Positions 48,101-59,300 of a stretch of 64,000 bases of DNA are shown in pieces. The DNA is from Linanthus parryae. Taxonomy: Eukaryota > Streptophyta > Magnoliopsida > Ericales > Polemoniaceae. Position 1 is the first letter of the stretch; the number at the start of each line of letters is the position of its first letter. The DNA is taken from positions 9,930,501 to 9,994,500 of the forward strand of contig JALGPY010000008.1 of NCBI GenBank assembly GCA_023055425.1. Direction: 5' to 3'. The position numbers were made by a program, and so were the translations under genes. A model generated the notes under the pieces. The model was not told the origin of the DNA. It did no database searches and saw only the letters and a list, made by a program, of their open reading frames with translations.

Positions 48101-48183
48101 GCCTTGTCCTTCAGAAGATCCCGAAGGGTAAGAACGTTACGAGGGTTCCCAAGCCCTCGTACGTTCCAACTGATGGCTCTCAT
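45146..48183 (-). pseudogene. LINE ORF2, N-terminal part: endonuclease and reverse transcriptase
   Basis: Starts MRAISWNVRGLGNPRN, an apurinic/apyrimidinic endonuclease start; METK, GDFNA and SDHSP mark its active site. A TAA codon at 47235-47233 interrupts the frame between endonuclease and reverse transcriptase, which then resumes in the same frame. RT motifs follow (KAPGFDG, LRPISLC, IDISKAYD), then a frameshift near 46250 in the RQGCPLSP-type motif, then FFADDSLLF in the next frame and a long connector to the Copia boundary. Both lesions are single events, so the element died fairly recently. Confidence 0.9.
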
Positions 48184-48283
48184 TGCTCTAGGCGGTGGTG
48201 CACAGCACCCACCGCCTCTTCAGTTGTTGTAGTTTCTTCAATCATAACAATCTCCATCCCTCCTTCGTTCTCCAAACCCCCCT

Positions 48284-49636
48284 CTACATTACTGTCCGTG
48301 TTCTCCTTCTCCCCTTCTGGTATCTCAGCTCAACTGTCCCACACACCCGTTTTCCGCCTCCTGATAACAAACCTCTATCCGACAGAGACAGGGGAATATT
48401 AGTTGTGGGTTTTCTTTTTGCCAAGTCTTCTTGCTCCCGTGGAATATTTGGATCTAAACCCGTCAATGGTTTCCTTTTCCGAGCCCGCACTTTCGGGTTC
48501 TCCCTTTTCACCTTCACCCCTTGACCCGCCGAAAAAGCAAGTTTATCTGGGGCCTCGGATAACTTTGACTGATTTGACGAGAAGATTTCCCCTGATTTTG
48601 AGGGGATCACCAAAATCTTTTCAAAGTCAAAGATATGCTGCTTCTCCACCATCTTCTCCTTTTCCTTCGGTATTGACTTTTGCTGATTTTTAGGAGCCCA
48701 AATTTTCGTTTCCCGAGACTCATGGGATTTGAAATCAAACTGATTCTTCCTCCTCGGGATCTCCGTTTGACTCCGATGAGCGTCGAAACTCCGGCCGCCA
48801 CGCTCCGGTACAACTTCCTTGGCCCTGTTTGACTACCCATCTGGTCTCTGCTTCTTCGCCGTCCTCGGAAACAGCCAATCTCCATACATCGGGGACAAAC
48901 TAGGGTCCATAGGAGGATCCTCTTTTTTGCAGTTGTTGGTAATGTGATTAATACAACCACAGTGTCCACACACCCCTGGGAGTTTCTCAAACCTAAAGGC
49001 TACCTCCAATCTTCCTCCATCATCCAGTTCAATGACTCCCTTCCTTCGTAGTGGTTTATCGGCAGGCATACGAACCCGAACTCTTAGAAATCTAGAGTTC
49101 TCCTCGCCTTCTTCCTTTGTTTCTGCACAGTACACCTCCCCCAAGGAACTACCAATAAGCTCACCTACCTCTTCGTCAATCAGTGCTAATGGCAAGCCCC
49201 ATATCTGTATCCATACCACCACTTCATTGAAAGTGATGTCTTCTACCCTTTTGCCTAGAGACCAAGGCTTTAGGAGTAGAAGTTGATCATCAAAGACCCA
49301 GGGACCATTTGTTTTAACACGCATCAAACTGTCCCTGTTCGGAAACTTGAAAATGAAAGAGTTCTCCCCCGTCTCTATAATCTTCAAATCTTCATCTGGG
49401 CACCAGAGACGCTTGAAAAGATCTCTCATCATCCACTCGTTAATCCTCTTCTCCCCAACAAACTTTCCGACGAGGCAATTTTCGAACTTCGCTTTCGCTC
49501 TATCACTGACCTCTTTGTGAATCTTAATCACCCTACTCTCGATCTCTGTAGCTTTCACCTTCGCAATCATCTCCTTGAAGTTGAAAACCCCAGCCATGGT
49601 TGCCCAAGGAGAGAAAACTCTCGAGCTCTCTCTCAA
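48284..49636 (-). pseudogene. LINE ORF1: DUF4283 plus zinc knuckle, frameshifted tail
   Basis: The open part 49636-48833 contains a DUF4283 domain (NEWMMRDLFKRLW...TNGPWVFDDQLLLLKPW) and a CCHC knuckle CGHCGCINHITNNC. An alternative start, MAGVFNFKE, lies at 49597. Downstream (48830-48284) the basic, low-complexity tail continues in other frames, implying at least one frameshift. It would act as an RNA-binding chaperone in LINE replication. Confidence 0.8.
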
Positions 49637-49660
49637 CCCTTAAGAACAAGGAAATTCTAA

Positions 49661-51025
49661 GATGCTTAGTGAATTTTCTTATGCGAATCTAGTAAGTAGG
49701 ATAATGAGAAACCAAAATCAGACGTAGGCTGCAAAATCTGCTACTCTTAAGCCATCCAAGAATGTGATTGCAATGCCATCATTTATATTTTTTTTATTTA
49801 TTTATTATTAATCCACAAACCCTCCTAATACCTATATACATGAGCTTAAGGTTGGAGATAATTCTCTCTGTTTCTTGTTTCTACAAACCACCAAATTATA
49901 TATTATAGAAAGTTCAGTAGACACTTGAGAAAATATAATGTTTTACCCAATTTGGGTTTATTTACAGCTAGCTAACGTTTGTGCATTTTGGAGCACATGA
50001 TTTGGTGTGACTCACTAGATTTTCCAAAAACAGTGCTTTGGGCCCTAGTGCTTTACTTCTATGCAACGAATCATCGTTTTATCCCCAAGGGACCACGAGA
50101 AAAAAGTATCGGGTAAACGTCACTTTTTGTAAGACTTACATCATATTTCGGGTTTGAACTCGAGACATCGTGCACGGGCTTTAAATGCTCATTTAATTAC
50201 ATTGTTTTAATTTTTTAAATTACAATGTTTCAAATTTCACATTTTCCTGATCTTTGTTCATTTTTTCTTAAAGGTAAATAAATTTCGTAATTAAAAATTT
50301 TATATTCAAATTGGTACTAGTGTGTGAGTATTTTTATATTAAAAAGAGCTTCAAGCCATTGTGGAATTTATTTATTTTTTAAGAATGGAATTGAACTTTC
50401 TATAAATGGAGTTAATAGTTTCATAGTAAAAAAATAAACAAAAGGTTACAACTAATCATAAGCTAACCAATCAACAAAAGAGTCCAAAGGACATGTAGCA
50501 CTAGCATGAGGTACATAGTTAGCAGACCTTTTCCATGGAATATTCTATGGGTTTATCCAAAGAAGATCCGATGCTATTGGCATATTCCACCTGAAAATTC
50601 TATCCATACCTAAACACTTCCATCGATCCCATGGCATATTCCATTGGGGGTGAACAAGTAAAAATTACAACACCCACATTTCAACTAGTAATATGAATTG
50701 CCGTTTTCTGTATGATCATCGCTGCATCTATCTTGCATCTATCTTGCAGTTTCGACGTTTGATTAGGATATGACACATTTCAATTGTCCATATACGTCAG
50801 TGTGTAATAATCGGATGCCTGACGCACACGTAAGTATGATATTGTGCAAACAGACATGCATGTTCATATGACCATTTTGATGAAATCCATGTTTTATTGT
50901 TTTTAATAAGTGTCCCTCTAACTGTAAGGAATTATACTCATTTTTAGCTTTAAGACATGCAAGCCGAGTACTATAATTTTGATAGTTTACAGCTGTTTCA
51001 TATCATATCAACCTCTATATGCAAC
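49661..51025. other. Intergenic stretch
   Basis: No gene. At about 50145-50190 a GAGTTCAAACCC box B-like motif reads on the minus strand, a likely eroded SINE. Confidence 0.35.
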
Positions 51026-51421
51026 TTAGGGTTAATTTGGGATTGATGTGGTAATCAGAGAAGTTGATGCACAATAATTAGTTAATTGCTCTGAAAAAGT
51101 TGCAATGACTTTTAGGTAAAACATTATTTGGTAAATATTGCGTAAAAATTATAATGAAATATTGGCATAGTATTTTTATGTTTAGTAAAATCAACTGTGT
51201 TCGAAAGAGTAAAATGACAAAAAATATGTCATAAAGATAAAATTGAATCTTTTATTAATGAAGTACAGTTTGATTCTCAAAAATTAAATTGAATCTTTTA
51301 AAAGTTGAAATGTTATAAGCATGTTCAGAGAAGTATATTTCCTTTGCTGCAATTGTTGTAAACATGAAGGACTATCTGAAAAGTTTTACTGTCAGAAACT
51401 ACATTACCAAACCAGCCCTTA
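51026..51421. mobile_element. PIF/Tourist-like MITE, copy 4
   Basis: Element 51029-51418 (390 bp) flanked by TTA. Left end GGGTTAATTTGGGATTG and right end reverse complement GGGCTGGTTTGGTAATG are inverted. Family shared with 14.2, 24.7 and 32.6 kb. Confidence 0.7.
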
Positions 51422-51980
51422 GCAATAGTGTTAAGCCAAAAATCGTGTCTGGATAGTCGTGGATCATGGTTTCGTTTATCTTATCTGAAGTAAAGTGCAT
51501 GCTATATTTCAATCTTATCTACTAGTTATACATTTCTTCTTTTAATTATTCCCCTTTTTGAGTTTTCAATTCATTGAAAATTAATCACCACGCAGATTAT
51601 TCTTTGAATGACCAAAAGGTGACCACGTAGAACCATTATAGCATCAAAACCTCCAAAGTCATCAATAATTAACCAATAACAAATTTGATACGTACAAGTA
51701 AAGAAGAACCTAAGACGTAAAGCGACAATAAAAGAAAACTAACTGATAATTCATAGACCATGAATAAGATGCCAATTGAATTTTGACAAAGCTTATACTT
51801 AAAGAAAAAATTCTTTTTTCTACTCTTAATCGACATGTTCCATTTTTTCTTATGTATACATCATTTGGGAACCCTTACAAAACAATACATCATTTGGGAA
51901 AATTCTGAATTTATTCAGTTTCTAATTCTATTCATTGAAGTTTCTACCCTTTTTAATGCAAACCTTGTATTCTACTCCTT

Positions 51981-52012
51981 TATATTTCACAAGACTCCAT
52001 ACACCTCTCCTG

Positions 52013-52067
<55 letters not shown>

Positions 52068-52074
52068 GCTCTGC
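51981..52074 (+). promoter_or_regulatory. PAP core promoter and CT-rich leader
   Basis: TATATTT at 51981-51987, then a pure (CT)n run from about 52017 to 52065, ten bases before the ATG. CT-rich leaders are common in plant genes; this one is unusually long and uniform. Confidence 0.5.
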
Positions 52075-53844
52075 ATGAAAATGGCTATTAGGAGAAGTTC
52101 TTTATTGGTGAATTGTGTGTGGTTGGGGCTATGGAGTTTGGTTTTATGCAGAAGCAGTGCAGAGCTTGAAAGGTTTGATCATCCAACAAATGGAGATGGC
52201 TCATCACTTAGTTTCTTGGTGGTTGGTGATTGGGGCAGAAGAGGTGATTTCAACCAATCCCAAGTTGCTCTTCAGGTGAAATCTCTCAATCTCTCTTTCT
52301 CTTGTGATTGGGGTAGTAGAGATAACAGTAATGGCAGAATATATTCATTCCAATCATATTTTTCTGTTAACATGTAACACTGATGATGTCTGCTGTACAA
52401 TGACTCTCACTTACAAATTTTCTCACTTAATTGCTGTGTTATTGGTGTAGATGGGGAGAATAGGTGAGGAGCTAAATATCGAATTTGTAGTGTCCACCGG
52501 TGACAACTTCTACGATAACGGATTGAAGGGAGAGGACGATACCGCCTTTGAAGAATCATTTACCAAAGTCTACACTGCAAATAGCCTACAAAAGCAGTGG
52601 TATAGCGGTAATTTCTGAATCTCTTTTTTTCTATTATTTAAGGTTTTAATTTGTCAATTTTCATAATCAATTTTAATTTTTGGGGTTTTTTATTTGCAGT
52701 GTTAGGTAACCATGATTACAGGGGAGATGCAGAAGCACAATTGAGCCCTCTTCTTAGGAAAATTGATAGCAGATGGCTCTGTTTGAGATCATTTGTTGTC
52801 AATGCAGGTACTTGTCACTTTCGGTCCGTTGGGGTAGTTTAATTTTATTTTATTTTTCCTAGAAAAACCCATGGTTTCGAAAGATATATGTGATCGGTTT
52901 ATTAAATCAGATTTCATTGTTTTAAATTAATATATTTCATTTTGTCTCCCAGAAATTGCAGAAATATTCTTTGTCGATACTACACCTTTTGTCAAGATGT
53001 ACTTCACGGACACTAAAGAGCACACGTATGATTGGAGAGGTGTGACATCTAGAAAAGATTATACTGCGAACGTACTAAAGGTAACAATACACCATCTTAT
53101 CAACAAAATCTTTGTTTTCCGTTTCCTCTCCTCAAATCGCTCAATTACTAGGACTTGGAATTGGCACTTGAGGAGTCAAGAGCAAAATGGAAGATAGTTG
53201 TAGGTCATCATGCAATTCGAAGCATCGGTCATCATGGGGACACACACGAACTCGTAGATCGCCTTCTTCCAATTCTGCGGGTAACTTCTCTTTCTTAGAT
53301 CAATTTTATTGAAACTAGACCAGTGAAAACGACACTACTAAGTTCTTACATGTTATTTTTATTATCAAATGGCAGGCAAATGATGTTGATTTCTATATGA
53401 ATGGGCATGATCATTGCCTTGAACACATTAGTGACAATATAAGGTACATATCTTACTGAGTGCTCTCTGAAAGGGCAACTGCTTTAAACTCTAACATAAT
53501 TAAATAAATCAATTCCTCAGAAAAAAAAAGTCAATTGTTCGACTTTCTCTGTTTTTTCACCCATTATTTCAATTTTTTATTTCATTCATTTGTTTGACAT
53601 TCTACTTCAAATTCGTTGTTATGTGGTCAGCCCGATCCAGTTCCTAACCAGTGGCGCAGGATCAAAGGCATGGAGGGGAGATGTCGATCAAACAAACAAA
53701 GACGGGTTGCAGTTCTTTTACGATGGACAAGGTTTCATGTCTGTTGAAGTGACAGATACGAATACAGCGTTCGCGTTCTACGATGTTGATGGCAAAAAAT
53801 TGCACAGATGGAATGTGTCTAAACAACTTCTTGTAGATATGTAG
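52075..53844 (+). CDS. Purple acid phosphatase, low-molecular-weight (PAP3/8/17-like)
   Basis: Seven exons with GT-AG introns: 52075-52275, 52451-52607, 52700-52807, 52953-53080, 53152-53280, 53376-53443, 53631-53844; 1005 nt, 334 aa, the usual size of the small plant purple acid phosphatases. Residues 1-29 form a signal peptide (hydrophobic core [15 protein letters not shown]). Metal ligands are all present: D52 in GDWG, D85 and Y88 in GDNFYD, N123 in GNHD, H217 in VGHH, H252 and H254 in GHDH. The enzyme is a secreted or vacuolar Fe-metal phosphomonoesterase that frees phosphate, often induced by phosphate shortage. A second in-frame ATG is at 52081; the first was chosen because it directly follows the CT leader. 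Probably functional. Confidence 0.94.
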
Positions 53845-54568
53845 GCAGCCGGTAATTGTATGCAGGGTTTAAATGTAAGGTTGGAGTTAGGCTTATTTAA
53901 AGATGTCAGTATATCGTTTGTTTCGATTGTGGAGAAGCTGCGGATAAAGATCGATACCTGGTAAAAGAGAGCAAAAAGCTACTAAATAGAGGCTGGAGGG
54001 GTGAGCGCGGACCGGCTTGGGTTGATTCTGGCGAACATTTTGCTACACCTGAATATGTTCAATTGGAGAATGTTTAACCCGACTCATCCAATTGTCTTTG
54101 AAGCTTACCAAACCCTAATTTATCGCCTTGGTCAATTCGGACATCGATGAATGACTTAATAAATTGAAAAAAAAAATTATGAAAAGTTAAAAATTTGGTT
54201 ATTTGTAAAGAAAAATGTTAATCGTAACCATTTTTTCTTCACTCTTTAAGTTCGCTTCACATGTGTCGAATATAGTTATTGGTAACTATTTATTTTAATA
54301 TATTTCTATGATCATATCACCCGTACCAACAATCATATCTGATACATGTGACATGAAATGGAAAGGTGTAGAAGTAAAGATGAAGCATATCGGCCATCTT
54401 TCTTAAAATGTGTAAGCATAACATTTTAGAGTAAAGAAAATAGACAACTTTTTTGAAATAAGTGAAAACGGACAACTTGAGAAAAGTCAATTAAGACGAG
54501 TATGTGTACTTATTATAAAACTGTTTTGTGGACCGTCTACTTAATTGGCAGGATTTTTTTAGAATTAC
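53845..54568. other. PAP 3' flank and intergenic stretch
   Basis: Likely PAP 3' UTR at its start. At about 54208-54420 is a decayed relative of the foldback MITE at 30518 (TTCACTCTTTAAGTTCGCTTC...GTGTAGAAGTAAAGATGAAG). Confidence 0.4.
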
Positions 54569-54652
54569 ATCACATAGTCGGGTTTGAACCCGTGACCTCA
54601 TGCATCAGCTTTAGATGTTGTAGCACTGAACTAGCACCCAATTGAAAAATCA
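54569..54652 (-). mobile_element. tRNA-derived SINE-like fragment
   Basis: On the minus strand a box A-like GCTAGTTCAGTGCTACAAC and box B GGGTTCAAACCCG stand about 35 bp apart. Not a functional tRNA. Confidence 0.45.
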
Positions 54653-54906
54653 GGCCAGTTTGACTCTAAATAGTTTTACCAACTCCAAAATCTTTATCAA
54701 TCGAAGTTAGTTGATAAAAGCGTAACCAGTCAAATATTATCAATGGATGTTGAATTTGGAACAAATTAGTTGGGAAGCAGTTTGAGGCGTCCAGATTAGG
54801 CAAGTTTTGCTCATGTAGCCTACCCTGCATTTAGCTGCCAATTCAGTGAGCTACACACTTAGCATCACGGGTGGCAATTCGGCCAGTTAACTGATTTTAC
54901 CAAATT

Positions 54907-55196
54907 TTCCTCACAACGCACGCCATATTACTAAGCATGAAAGAATTGTTCATTATTTTGTTAACTGAAATGATAAGGATCCTCACAACGCACGCCATAT
55001 TACTAAGCATGAAAGAATTGTTCATTATTTTGTTAACTGAAATGATAAGGATCCTCACAACGCACGCCATATTACTAAGCATGAAAGAATTGTTCATTAT
55101 TTTGTTAACTGAAATGATAAGGATCCTCACAACGCACGCCATATTACTAAGCATGAAAGAATTGTTCATTATTTTGTTAACTGAAATGATAAGGAG
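54907..55196. repeat. Four identical 72 bp tandem copies
   Basis: CCTCACAACG starts at 54909, 54981, 55053 and 55125, a strict 72 bp period; the four units appear identical and the last ends in GATAAGGA. Because 72 is a multiple of three, open frames of 121-124 codons run through on both strands; these are artefacts of the repeat. Confidence 0.95.
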
Positions 55197-56338
55197 AAAC
55201 GGAGGCAGTATGAATATTGTTTTTGAGAAACAAGTAGTATTGATGCCTATTGTCAATACCACTTTTTACTTTTTTCCTCCGTTTCTACTACATCAATACC
55301 TCGTTTTCTAAGAAAAAATAAAAAAAATACTAGGTACTAGGTAGTATGAATTTGTGATTAATGTTTAACATATCAAAGAAATGTTTATTGTCAATTAGTG
55401 GTGATGATACAGCATACCATCCGTGTTGAAGTCGTTGGTAGGATATTGATCAAGTATAAAGACTACAACATGAATTGTAAAAATTATCTCAGAGCAGCTT
55501 ATGTCATGTTATATTTATGAGCTTTTGACATAAACCCCCCGCATTATATGTTCGCAAACAATATAATATGTGCACTACTTTTTTTATTCTTCCGAGAAAT
55601 ATACTTTGAGACATGACAATTAAACCTCATGCAATATTGAGTTTACGTGTATCGTACAGTAACACTTCCTAACACTTCTTAACTTCGCCTCCATGTCCCA
55701 GATCCGCAGAAGCCCTCGGTCAACGCCCTTTCGTCGGCGTCTTCGGTCGCCACCGGCGCCTTCGAAACAGAGCAAGGAGCAGATCCGATGAAGCCGCAGA
55801 AGCTCTGCTCTGCTCCCTCCACGGCACTCACCTCTCTCTCTCTCTTTCTCTCTTACTGTGAGTTGTGAGTGTGTGGCTGTGAGAGAATTCTGAGAGATAT
55901 GGTAGAGATAATGTTAGGTAAATGGGTAGAGTTGGGAGAGAGGAAAAATTTAGTGAGGATAATGTGGACATTTCATCTGTTTAAAATTTACCAAATAAAA
56001 AATGAGAAGAAAGAGCTGTGACTTTCCAATAAAGAAATTGGGAACAAAGAGCTGAGACGGAGTGGTAGTGTGTAGTGCATGATGCATATCTGATGTCCCC
56101 TTGACAAAGTATTTTTTGGACATACTTTAACATTAACGGATTGGGCTTATAATTGAAGCTTATTAGGCTTATACTAAGCCCATACGAAATCATCTAAGCC
56201 CAGCTTATAGCCCAACTCTTCTTCTTCTTCTTCTTCTTCTTCTTCTTCTTCACCTTTTCTCTTCCTCTCTGCAACTATCGCGCACTCACAGCACTCAAAC
56301 ACCACCCAGAAGAGAGCAATTAGTAAAGAGAGACGGAG
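55197..56338. other. SSU72 upstream region
   Basis: At about 55685-55860 is a GC-rich piece with a short ATG frame (M-S-Q-I-R-R-S-P) of 32 codons and a CT run, perhaps a gene fragment. The SSU72 leader at 56217-56250 contains a (CTT)n run. Confidence 0.35.
56217..56250 (+). repeat. (CTT)n microsatellite in SSU72 leader
   Basis: About eleven CTT triplets, followed by a CT-rich stretch, about 90 bp before the SSU72 ATG. Confidence 0.85.
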
Positions 56339-59300
56339 ATGAAGAGGTTCAGGTACGCAATGGTTTGTTCATCGAACCAGAACAGAAGCATGGAGGCACA
56401 CTGCGTTCTCAAACGCGAAGGGTTCGATGTGTGTTCCTATGGAACTGGAGCACACGTCAAGCTTCCTGGACCTTCCCTTAGAGAGCCCAATGTCTACGAC
56501 TTCGGTACGCCCTACAAGCAGATGTTCGATGACCTCCGCCGCAAAGATCCCGAACTGTACACTCTCAATCTCTCTATGATTTCTATGCTTTCTGTGTTTA
56601 TGATGGTTCAATTGGACCTTCTCTTTTGTGGGTTCCCTTCAAATCCCCACCTTGGTACAGATTTACCCTTAAATAGGTAATTTTGATCAGGAGTTCTTGG
56701 TTGTGGGTTTTTGGGAATTGCCCTAATTCAGTGATTTCATTGGTGATTTTGTATTTTGTCTGTGATTGAGGGTTATCATTGTGTTGTTTGTGTGTGAGAG
56801 TGTTGTTATGAGTTCAATTGGACCTTCTCTTTTGTGGGTTCCCTTCAATCCCAATCTTCGTACAAATTCACACTCAAATGGGTAATTTTGATCAGAAGTT
56901 CTTGGTTGTGGGTTTTTGGGAATTGCCCTAATTCAGAGGTTTAGTTCAAGTGGACCTTCTCTATTGTGGGCTCCCTTCAAATCCCCATCTTCCTACAAAT
57001 TAACCCTTAAATGGGTAGTTTTGATCACAAGTTCTTGGTTGTGGGTTTTGGGAATTGCCCTTATTAAGAGATTCATTGAACCTTCTCTTTTGTGGGTTCC
57101 CTTCAAATCTCCACCTTCCTACAAATTCATACTCAAATGGGTAATTTTGATCATAAGTTCTTTGTTGTGGGTTTTGGGAATTGTCCTAATTCAGAGATTT
57201 AGTTCAATTGGACCTTCTCTTTTGTGGGTTCCCTTCAAATCTCCATATTCGTACAAATTCAACCTTACATGGGTAATTTTGATCATGAGTTGCTTGGTTG
57301 TGGGTTTTTGGGAATTGCCCTAATTCAGAGATTTTGTTCAATTGGACCTTCTCTTTTGTGGGTTCCCTTCAAATCCAAATGGGTAATTTTGATCAGAAGT
57401 TCTTGGTTGTGGGTTCTGGGAATTGCCCTAATTCAGCGATTTAGTTCAATTGGACCTTCTCTTTTGTGGGTTCCCTTCAAATCCCCATCTGCCTACAAAT
57501 TAACCCTTAAATGGGTAGTTTTTATCATAAGTTCTTGGTTGTGGGTTTTGGGAATTTCCCTAATTCAGAGGTTTAAGTGGTGATTTTGGATTTTGTATTT
57601 TGTTTGTGATTGAGGATTATCATTGTGTGTTTATGTGTGAGAGTGTGTTGTTGCTGAAGCTAATTGGATCCTTAATGGGTGTGGCCACAGGTATAAATGG
57701 GTACTTTTGATCATAAGTTCTTGGTTGTGGGTTTTGGGAATTGCCCTAATTCAGGGATTTTTCATTGGCGATTTTGTGTTTTGTTTGTGATTGAGGGTTA
57801 TCATTGTGTTGTTTGTGTGTGAGAGTGTGTTGTTGCTGAAGCTAGTTGGATAGTTAATGGGTGTGGTCTGCTACAGGTACAAACGCAATGGTATATTGCC
57901 AATGCTGAAGAGGAACATAAATGTGAAAACTGCACCACAGAGATGGCAGGACAATGCTGGCGATGGCTTCTTTGATGTGGTTATCACATTTGAGGAAAAG
58001 GTCTTTGACATGGTTATTGAAGGTTGGTTGGGTGATTGATTATGGTAATCTGAAGACCTTGTTCTTTTTCTTGTTACTTGCTTGGTAATAGATAATAGAC
58101 TCCGTGTGCTATGCATTTGCCTATGAGCTCTGCCATGTTCATGTTAGAAAGGGATGTTATTTCTTCTCAACTTTGTATGCTATGCGGAGTACTGTTTTTT
58201 CCAAAATTTTGCTTTACTCATTTTCAGATTCCAGTGATAATCTATATTCTGATGTTATATGTCCATTGCTAATCACAAACGGGATTTGCTTCCAACTATT
58301 AGGTTTAGAAGAACCGAAGGACTAGAATGCTTTTTTGAGAACACGCATGTGAAAAGATTTTATTTTTTTAAATGTAGGTAGATTGTGTCTGTATCCCCAA
58401 TTGACCATGCTCACTATGCATGTCGTGCTTGAGCAGTGTAAGGTTATCACGATGTAACTCGGACAGAAGTTATGGTCAGACCAATAAAGAGAGCTGAGGT
58501 TATAGTCAATTATGAATGTTTTTCTCCCTTTGATTCCGACTTCATAACTTGGGAAGCTGTGGATAGCTAATTGGCATTAAAGACCATTACTGATTCTTAT
58601 CACATTGCTCTCTCCCCCTTTTTACCAATTAGTTGGGGGAATATCGCCGGTTTCATTTTCTCTAATTTACTAGTTAGCGTAGGAGACGTATCTCTTAGTT
58701 CTACTGTTGTAAGATGAATTCTTATGCTTTCTCACCCTTGAGCAACAGAAGATGTTAGCTATCTTACCCCAAGCTAGAAGATCTGATTGAGTGTTCTGCT
58801 GCTGACTGTTGACCTGTTATTACTCTTTTATATCCCTTTGAGATTGAGATATGCTAGACAAGAGAAATAGATCATTTGATTTCGATTTTGAGATTCAATT
58901 TTTTCAAAGAAGAAGTTAACAGATTATTAGGCTTCTAACTATAGAAAGCTGAGTGCTAAAGCATTTACATCCGTCACTTAATAAATATACTAGGTCCAAA
59001 AGATGAAAGAGTCTTTTCAGTGTTCACTCTGTTGACTTCCGCATTTATGTCTCTGGAGGCAGTGGTATCTGTCTAGTCTATGTCATCATTGTTGTCCAAC
59101 AATGTTCTCTTCTTCCCTATTTATACAATTGCAAGGCAACTTGCAGGACTGATATGAAATAGGATAAGATTACTGTTAGCCAATAGCCTCAAGTATGTTA
59201 CTCCGGCGGCTGCTCAAATTGTTTATTGTCTAATGAACTGGGGAGGCCATCTCCAGGGGCATTCAATCACCCGTTTCTGTTGAAAATCCCGAGAACTTCA

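Larger units (their letters stand above)
35536..49660 (-). mobile_element. Degraded LINE (non-LTR retrotransposon), split by a Copia element
   Basis: On the minus strand the order is ORF1 (DUF4283 plus zinc knuckle, 49.6-48.3 kb), ORF2 endonuclease (48.2-47.2), reverse transcriptase (47.2-45.2), then, after the Copia insertion, zf-RVT and RNase H (36.6-35.6), and an A-rich tail (T-rich on plus, 35536-35565). Without the Copia the element is about 5.6 kb, a normal length for a plant L1-type element. One in-frame stop, one RT frameshift and several ORF1 shifts make it inactive. The 5' boundary is approximate and no target duplication was defined. Confidence 0.9.

Noticed and set aside
54897..55311. 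Two long open frames (121 and 124 codons) on opposite strands
   Set aside because: Both are produced by the 72 bp tandem repeat, whose length is a multiple of three; there is no independent coding signal.
56916..57583. Open frames of 135 and 119 codons with repeated G-I-A-L-I-Q-R-F
   Set aside because: They lie wholly in SSU72 intron 1 and simply read through the minisatellite.
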